Part shown: positions 39,304-43,691 of the stretch, in pieces | Layout of the letters: each line of letters begins with the position of its first letter | How positions within the stretch are numbered: the stretch's first letter is position 1 | From: Clostridium sp. | Lineage (GTDB): Bacteria; Bacillota; Clostridia; Lachnospirales; Lachnospiraceae | DNA length: 43,691 bases | Assembly: GCA_023664325.1 (NCBI GenBank) | Contig: JAMPFS010000027.1 | Location: 1 to 43,691 of the forward strand | Reading direction: 5' to 3' | Position numbers and translations under genes: made by a program | Notes under the pieces: generated by a model | Seen by the model: only the letters and a program-made list of their open reading frames with translations | What the model was told of the DNA's origin: nothing | Databases searched by the model: none

Positions 39304-39333
39304 TTGACAAAATGATATATTATTGTGTATATT
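39304..39333 (+). promoter_or_regulatory. Promoter of the symporter-flotillin operon
   Basis: TTGACA (39304-39309), an 18-bp spacer and TATATT (39328-39333) make a plausible sigma-A promoter. The start site would be near 39340, leaving a leader of about 110 nt before the symporter. Confidence 0.6.
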
Positions 39334-39356
39334 GTCTGTATACCAAAGGAGGACAC

Positions 39357-39434
39357 TTGAAACTGTTTTCCTTTATATCTGCGGGCAACGCACCAGACAG
39401 CCGTGCCGGTGCGGATACCTGGTGCATTATATAG
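39357..39434 (+). CDS. Candidate 25-aa leader peptide before the AGCS symporter
   Basis: TTG 39357 opens a 26-codon frame ending at TAG 39434, preceded by the strong site AAAGGAGG with a 4-nt gap. The peptide starts KLFSFISAGNAPDS. The message can form two competing hairpins: CGCACC with GGTGCG, or GCACCAG (39390-39396) with CTGGTGC (39419-39425). It ends 18 bp before the symporter ATG. Translation of the leader could choose between the hairpins. It could be chance; the site strength and position are the main support. Confidence 0.4.
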   Translation: MKLFSFISAGNAPDSRAGADTWCII

Positions 39435-39452
39435 GGAAAAGGAGAGGAAAAA

Positions 39453-40859
39453 ATGACATTTTCAGAAATTGTAAGCAAGGTTGATGATTTCGTCTGGGGA
39501 CCGGCAATGCTGGTGCTTTTGGTCGGAACAGGTATTTTCCTGACGATTCGGACGAAATTTTTACCGTGGAGAAATCTTCCGTATGCGTTAAAGAGCACAT
39601 TGAGCAAAGAAGCGAGGACAACGACCAGGGGTACCGGTGACGTATCGCCATTCTCTGCACTGACAACTGCGCTGGCGGCAACGATTGGCACCGGTAACAT
39701 TGTAGGTGTGGCAACGGCTATGGTATCGGGTGGCCCGGGAGCGCTGGTATGGATGTGGCTTTCCGCAGCATTTGGTCTTACCTCCAAGTTTTCCGAGTGT
39801 ATGCTTGCCATCAAGTACCGTGAGGTAAATGAAAAGGGTGAGATGTCCGGCGGACCTATGTATACTATGAAAAAGGCATTGAAATGGAAGAAGTTTGGTG
39901 TCGTGTTAGGATGGTTTTTCGCCGTATTTGCGGTAATCGCATCTTTTGGCATCGGTAACCTCACGCAGGGTAATTCCATTGCCAGCGCATTATATGCAAC
40001 GTTTAACATACCTACCGCAGTAACCGGCATTGTGATTACTGTGCTGGCGCTGTTGATTATTGTCGGTGGAATTAAATCCATTTCTAAGGTATCTTCCGTT
40101 GTCGTGCCATTGATGGCAATTTTTTATGTGATTTGTGGTTTGATTGTAATTATCGGAAATATCGGCAATCTGCCGGCAGGAATCGCCATGATTTTCAAAA
40201 TGGCATTCTCGATGAAAGCAGTCGGTGGTGGTCTTTGTGGCTCCATTGTGGCATCTATGATGAGCGCATTGCGTTTTGGCGTTGCCCGTGGCGTATTTTC
40301 AAATGAGGCAGGAATGGGTTCCGCAGCCATTACAGCGGCAGCAGCAACAACGGATAATCCGGTTCGTCAGGGTTATATCAACATGACAGGTACTTTTTGG
40401 GATACCATTGTGGTATGTACGATTACAGGTCTTGCAATTGCATCTTCAGGTGTACTTGGCATGACGGATTCCGCAGGCAAGCTCGTTGAGGGTTCTGATT
40501 TAACGATTGCAGCATTTCAGACGGTACTCGGTACGCCTGGAGGATGGCTGGTTTCGATTGGTATTACCCTATTTGCATTTTCCACGATACTCGGCTGGGA
40601 ATATCACGGTGAAAAAGCTTGGGAATATCTGTTTGGCACCCACAAATACAATATGATTTACCGTGTTGTTTTCTCACTCGTTGCTTATATTGGAGCAACC
40701 CAGAGTTTGCAGCTTGTGTGGAATTTATCGGATATTGCAAATGCATTGATGGCGATTCCGAACTTAATCTGCCTGCTGTTGTTAAGCGGTGAGATTGCAA
40801 AGGATATGCAGGATTTCCAGAAGGTGATTGAACAAGAGAAAAAGGAGGAAAGCGTATGA
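39453..40859 (+). CDS. AGCS-family amino acid:cation symporter, 468 aa
   Basis: A sodium- or proton-coupled alanine/glycine symporter with about eleven helices. Family motifs are clear: FLPWRNLPYALKST, GTGDVSPFSALTTALAATIGTGNIVGVATAM near the first third and NEAGMGSAAITAAAATTDNPVRQGYINMTGTFWDTIVVCT in the middle. GWEYHGEKAWEYLFG is in the last third. Length is typical. The stop overlaps the flotillin start (ATGA), so the two proteins are co-translated. Start ATG 39453 has GGAGAGG upstream. Confidence 0.94.
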   Translation: MTFSEIVSKVDDFVWGPAMLVLLVGTGIFLTIRTKFLPWRNLPYALKSTLSKEARTTTRGTGDVSPFSALTTALAATIGTGNIVGVATAMVSGGPGALVWMWLSAAFGLTSKFSECMLAIKYREVNEKGEMSGGPMYTMKKALKWKKFGVVLGWFFAVFAVIASFGIGNLTQGNSIASALYATFNIPTAVTGIVITVLALLIIVGGIKSISKVSSVVVPLMAIFYVICGLIVIIGNIGNLPAGIAMIFKMAFSMKAVGGGLCGSIVASMMSALRFGVARGVFSNEAGMGSAAITAAAATTDNPVRQGYINMTGTFWDTIVVCTITGLAIASSGVLGMTDSAGKLVEGSDLTIAAFQTVLGTPGGWLVSIGITLFAFSTILGWEYHGEKAWEYLFGTHKYNMIYRVVFSLVAYIGATQSLQLVWNLSDIANALMAIPNLICLLLLSGEIAKDMQDFQKVIEQEKKEESV

Positions 40860-42403
40860 TGGATGTGTTATTGGGGTACTGGTGGATTTTATTGATTGTG
40901 GTTGTGGTGATTGTCATAATGCTTGCCAGTTATGTAAAGGCGCCGCCGGATGTGGCATTTGTGATTTCCGGTATCAGAAAAGAACCGAGGGTATTGATTG
41001 GTAGAGCAGGTTTTAAGCTTCCGTTTTTTGAACGGAAGGATGAGCTGATCGTCAAGCAGATTTCGATTGATATTAAGACGGACGATTATGTGCCAACACT
41101 TGATTTTATCGGTGTTAATATTGATGCGGTGGCAAAGGTTCGTGTGATGACGGATGAAGAGGGAATCCAGAAGGCAATGAAGAACTTCCTGAATATGAAG
41201 GAAGACCGTATTATCGAGGCATTGGTTGATTCTTTACAGGGTAACATGCGGGAGATTATTGGTACGGTTACGCTGAAGGATTTATGTAATGACAGGAAGG
41301 TGTTCGGCGATCAGGTGCAGGAAAAAGCACAGAAAGATATGAACAGTCTTGGTATTGAGATTATTTCCTGCAACATTCAGCATGTAACAGACCAGAATGA
41401 CCTGATTCCGGCATTAGGACAGGATAACATGGCAGCCATTCAAAAGAATGCTTCGATTGCGAAGGCAAATGCAGACCGTGATGTGGCAATTGCACAGGCA
41501 CAGGCAAGAAAAGAAGCAAATGATGCTGCCGTCCAGTCAGAGACAGAGATTTCGATTAAGCAGAATGAACTGGCAATTAAGAAAGCAGAATTAAAGACGG
41601 TTGAAGATACAAAGAGAGCGGAGGCGGATGCGGCTTATAAAATCCAGGAGGAGGAACAGCGTAAGTCGATCGAGGTTACCGCAACCAATGCCAATATTGC
41701 ACGTCAGGAGCGAGAAGTTGAGCTTAAGATGCGCGAGGCAGAGGTACAGGAGCAGACCTTAAATGCCAATATCCGTAAGCAGGCAGATGCAGAGAAATAC
41801 AGACAGCAGCAAATGGCAGATGTCGAGCTTTATAAGCGCCAGAAAGAGGCAGAAGCGCAGAAGTACGAGCAGGCGCAGGAGGCAGAAGCGCAGAAGATTC
41901 AGGCAGAGGCAGTGCGTTACTCTATGGAGCAGGAGGCGGCTGCCATCCGGGCAAAGGCAGAGGCGGAAGCAGCCGGTATCCGGGCGAAGGGTGAAGCGGA
42001 AGCGGCAGCGATTCAGGCAAAGGCAGAAGCAGAGGCAGCCGGTATTGATAAGAAGGCAGAAGCGATGCAGAAGTATGGTGAAGCAGCGATTATTGAGATG
42101 CTTTGCAAGATGTATCCGCAGGTGGCAGAGGCGGTTGCAACACCACTTGCAAATATCGACAAGATTACGATGTACGGCTCCGGCAATGCGGCTAAGATGA
42201 CGGAGGATGTGACCACCTCCTTAAAGCAGGTGATTGATGGAATCGGTGACAGTTTGGGAATCAATCCGGCAGTGCTGATTTCAAGTTTTGCAGGCACCAA
42301 GCTTGCTGGATTGGGTGGCAACGCAGATGTAGAGGCAGCCGTGACAAAGGCAGTTGAGAAAGCGGCAGATGCGGCAGGGCAAAGCCAAGAGGAAGAAGAA
42401 TAG
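40856..42403 (+). CDS. Flotillin-family SPFH protein, 515 aa
   Basis: Residues about 8-28 form one membrane segment (WWILLIVVVVIVIMLASY). The SPFH domain follows to about 190 (VLIGRAGFKLPFFERKDEL, YVPTLDFIGVNIDAVAKVRV, EALVDSLQGNMREIIGTVTL). A long helical region (about 195-430) is full of EA-rich heptads such as AKAEAEAAGI, typical of flotillin oligomerisation. The C-terminal part ends with acidic residues. Bacterial flotillins organise ordered membrane domains and help membrane-protein complexes assemble. Here the gene overlaps the symporter gene by 4 bp, with AAGGAGG upstream, so a direct tie to the symporter is likely. Confidence 0.93.
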   Translation: MMDVLLGYWWILLIVVVVIVIMLASYVKAPPDVAFVISGIRKEPRVLIGRAGFKLPFFERKDELIVKQISIDIKTDDYVPTLDFIGVNIDAVAKVRVMTDEEGIQKAMKNFLNMKEDRIIEALVDSLQGNMREIIGTVTLKDLCNDRKVFGDQVQEKAQKDMNSLGIEIISCNIQHVTDQNDLIPALGQDNMAAIQKNASIAKANADRDVAIAQAQARKEANDAAVQSETEISIKQNELAIKKAELKTVEDTKRAEADAAYKIQEEEQRKSIEVTATNANIARQEREVELKMREAEVQEQTLNANIRKQADAEKYRQQQMADVELYKRQKEAEAQKYEQAQEAEAQKIQAEAVRYSMEQEAAAIRAKAEAEAAGIRAKGEAEAAAIQAKAEAEAAGIDKKAEAMQKYGEAAIIEMLCKMYPQVAEAVATPLANIDKITMYGSGNAAKMTEDVTTSLKQVIDGIGDSLGINPAVLISSFAGTKLAGLGGNADVEAAVTKAVEKAADAAGQSQEEEE

Positions 42404-42459
42404 AGGTATCTTCTTTTATCGGTTTACATTTTCATAAACATACATAAATCATAGCAAGT

Positions 42460-42516
42460 AAGGATGTCCAAAAGCGGATTGCCAGACAAGGCGATTCACT
42501 TTGGGGCATCCTTTTT
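42460..42516 (+). terminator. Rho-independent terminator after the flotillin gene
   Basis: AAGGATG (42460-42466) and neighbouring CCAAA pair with TTTGG and CATCCTT across an inner hairpin GATTGCC/GGCGATT, then a T-run CTTTTT ends it. It closes the symporter-flotillin operon; the convergent toxin gene ends 32 bp later. Confidence 0.75.
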
Positions 42517-42547
42517 CTATGCCGTGACTTTTGCTATTTGATTATCA

Positions 42548-42880
42548 TTAAACCAAAGAAAAACCCTGACGCAGAATGGAATTCCAGTTGCTCTTTTGAA
42601 AAAGGAAGCGGATCACTATAACCAGGTTTTCTTTTTCAGAAATTGTATAAAAAGCAAGATAGTTATTCACAACGACAAAACGAATCCCCCATGAAGAGAG
42701 AACAGGATCATCTACTAACCGGAATTTTTCGGGAAAATCGGAAAGGGAACTAATTTGTTTTTCGGCTTCAACAAGTAGATCATCGGCAGCCTTAGGATTT
42801 TTTAACACAAATTCAATGTGGTCTGCGGCACGAATTAAGTCTCTTTCAGCGGCTGATGTAATGTAAATATTGTAAATCAT
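42548..42880 (-). CDS. RelE/ParE-family toxin, 110 aa
   Basis: The toxin half of a type II toxin-antitoxin pair. The opening IYITSAAERDLIRAADHIEFVLKNPKAADDLLVEAEKQISSL, the phrase FRLVDDPVLSSWGIRFVVVNNYLAFYTI and the strand VIVIRFLFQKSNW are all features of the RelE/ParE fold (compare the ParE-type IRRLPVRNYLIFY). It may act as a ribosome-dependent mRNA nuclease or a gyrase poison; the exact group cannot be told. The ATG overlaps the antitoxin's end by 4 bp, giving translational coupling. It may stabilise this chromosomal segment. Confidence 0.88.
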   Translation of the reverse strand: MIYNIYITSAAERDLIRAADHIEFVLKNPKAADDLLVEAEKQISSLSDFPEKFRLVDDPVLSSWGIRFVVVNNYLAFYTISEKENLVIVIRFLFQKSNWNSILRQGFSLV

Positions 42881-43140
42881 CGTTTGCGTTTCTCCCTGAT
42901 AGATGACATTGCTTCGGAGAATGGACGGGTATTGCCCTCGGCAATATCATCAAGTCCTTCTTTTATCAGACCATATAATTCAAAACGGCTAGTCATTGCT
43001 TCATAGGCTTCAATGCTCATAACAGCAAGGTCTCCTTTACCATTTTTTGTAATGAATACCGGTTCGGTATAAGTGTGACAGAATGTAGAGATTTCATTGT
43101 AGTTGTTTCGCAGGTCTGCACTTGATTTGATTGTTGGCAT
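42877..43140 (-). CDS. Phd/YefM-family antitoxin, 87 aa
   Basis: The N-terminal half has the Phd/YefM DNA-binding fold (IKSSADLRNNYNEISTFCHTYTEPVFITKNGKGDLAVMSIEAYEAM), a hallmark phrase being the FITKNGKGDLAVMS part. The C-terminal half is a flexible segment ending in basic residues (REKRKR) that would block the toxin. Ribosome binding site GGGAGG is 8 nt before ATG. The antitoxin usually represses its own operon with the toxin, and a long palindrome covers the promoter here. Confidence 0.9.
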   Translation of the reverse strand: MPTIKSSADLRNNYNEISTFCHTYTEPVFITKNGKGDLAVMSIEAYEAMTSRFELYGLIKEGLDDIAEGNTRPFSEAMSSIREKRKR

Positions 43141-43177
43141 AGGACATACCTCCCTTTGATAACAAAATAGCCATGAG

Positions 43178-43255
43178 CAAAACTTAAGTTTTGATAAGCG
43201 TTTGTTTTGTTCATTTATATAACAAAATTATACATAAATTTTGTTATATAGTCAA
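43178..43255 (-). promoter_or_regulatory. Autoregulated promoter and operators of the toxin-antitoxin operon
   Basis: On the minus strand TTGACT (43255-43250), a 17-bp spacer and TATAAT (43232-43227) form a near-consensus promoter. A 14-bp perfect inverted repeat, TATATAACAAAATT (43216-43229) with AATTTTGTTATATA (43237-43250), spans the whole promoter, with the -10 element overlapping its left arm and loop. A second palindrome CAAAACTTAAGTTTTG lies at 43178-43193, and TAACAAAAT half-sites recur at 43160-43168. This is the usual setup for antitoxin autorepression. Confidence 0.85.
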
Positions 43256-43404
43256 TGTTAATGTGCTCCATTTTTACTAAAGATTGATTTTGTTGCTGCT
43301 TCTATAAATAAAAATGCAAAAATATGGAATCTTTGTTATAATGAAATCAAATAAACGAACAAATATTATGCGAAAATGGTAGCAAGGATTTTCGTTGGTA
43401 TGCG

Positions 43405-43635
43405 ATGGAAATAAAATTTAAAGGGGTAGAAGTATATCGTTGTGAAGAACTGGATATATACAAATGGAGAGAATGGAAGACTGAGAGCAACTTTGTTGAA
43501 ATACTCGATTCAGAATGGAAGCAGGAATATGGGTTAGATACAGAGAACTATAAATTTTATATATTAGAAACATATGATTATGTATATTTTATTCTTTGTA
43601 AAGAATTTGAATTCTTGGTTACAGGCAAGCGATAA
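43405..43635 (+). CDS. Unrecognised small protein, 76 aa
   Basis: A complete, charged and aromatic-rich small protein opening EIKFKGVEVYRCEELDIYKWREWK, with no signal peptide or membrane helix and no motif I recognise. It has acidic clusters, eight tyrosines and two cysteines, reminiscent of small immunity or phage-type proteins, but this is not evidence of function. A TATAAT (43337-43342) lies 63 bp upstream; the ribosome binding site (AAGGAT) is weak. It is next to the toxin-antitoxin operon. Confidence 0.5.
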   Translation: MEIKFKGVEVYRCEELDIYKWREWKTESNFVEILDSEWKQEYGLDTENYKFYILETYDYVYFILCKEFEFLVTGKR

Positions 43636-43651
43636 TATTGAATAACATATG

Positions 43652-43676
43652 GGTACATTCCCCGCTGCTTGCAGCG
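43652..43676. other. Small hairpin near the right edge
   Basis: CGCTGC and GCAGCG (within CCCGCTGCTTGCAGCGTAAG) form a 6-bp palindromic stem with a 2-nt loop. It may end the preceding small gene or begin a repeat cut by the window; no T-run is visible. Confidence 0.3.
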
Positions 43677-43691
43677 TAAGAAACTTTCACA

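Noticed and set aside
39320..40081. 253-codon minus-strand frame
   Set aside because: It is antisense to the AGCS symporter and its leader, with low-complexity composition expected of a shadow of a membrane protein gene.
41900..42060. Tandem DNA repeats in the flotillin gene
   Set aside because: The repeats reflect Ala/Glu heptads of the flotillin coiled coil (AKAEAEAA) and are usual for the family.
41763..42200. Arg/Gln-rich 145-codon frame inside the flotillin gene
   Set aside because: It is the +1 reading of the EA-rich flotillin repeats; no independent start signals.

Overview
The window looks like chromosomal DNA of an anaerobic, moderately low-GC Firmicute, most likely a member of the Lachnospiraceae (Clostridia). 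The reasons are strong AGGAGG-type ribosome binding sites, TTGACA/TATAAT promoters, a flavin reductase-rubredoxin fusion typical of strict anaerobes, a Firmicutes BirA/bioY arrangement, a VanRS-like two-component system, a YfhO membrane protein and several FtsX-type ABC exporters. I cannot name the genus. I see no rRNA, tRNA, CRISPR array, prophage or complete transposase gene.

Layout. (1) 1-7265: a possible hsdS remnant at the left edge, a regulatory region with helically phased repeats, then an operon of two FtsX/MacB-type permeases, an ATPase, an exported adaptor-like protein and a secreted N-acetylmuramoyl-L-alanine amidase, closed by a perfect 18-bp terminator shared with a convergent PilZ gene. 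(2) 7749-12893: purF, purB, a citrate synthase and a flavin reductase-rubredoxin fusion. (3) 12980-18573: a Fic-fold protein with a wrecked active site on the minus strand, then a second ABC exporter whose permease carries about 280 residues of coiled coil, and tcdA. (4) 18623-19334: bioY with a textbook BirA operator over its -35 box.

(5) 19375-26163: one apparent transcription unit holding an M20 amidohydrolase, a protein resembling L-2-amino-thiazoline-4-carboxylate (ATC) hydrolase, an SsuABC/ThiXYZ-type ABC importer, a nitroreductase with an extra N-terminal domain, an SDR and an Rrf2 regulator. I read this as a candidate scavenging route that imports a heterocyclic sulfur or nitrogen compound and opens it, possibly to cysteine. 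It is the most promising candidate for an undescribed system here. A thioredoxin reductase-like gene and a MATE exporter follow.

(6) 28736-33684: a response regulator/histidine kinase pair and a YfhO-family gene. The same TTAAGAA direct repeats, about 11 bp apart, lie before both the regulator and the YfhO gene, so YfhO is probably a target. (7) 33712-39243: nickel-pincer cofactor genes larE, larB and larC followed by an ECF-type nickel importer (fused NikMN, NikQ, NikO). A roughly 298-bp MITE-like element with about 62-bp inverted ends sits between larB and larC. Part of the same repeat lies in front of the response regulator gene. larC lacks the LarC2 half, and larA is not in the window.

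(8) 39245-43691: an AGCS amino acid:cation symporter with a structured leader (tandem 20-bp repeats, a 25-codon leader ORF, competing hairpins), translationally coupled to a flotillin; then a ParE/RelE-Phd/YefM toxin-antitoxin pair on the minus strand under a palindromic operator, and a small unrecognised ORF.
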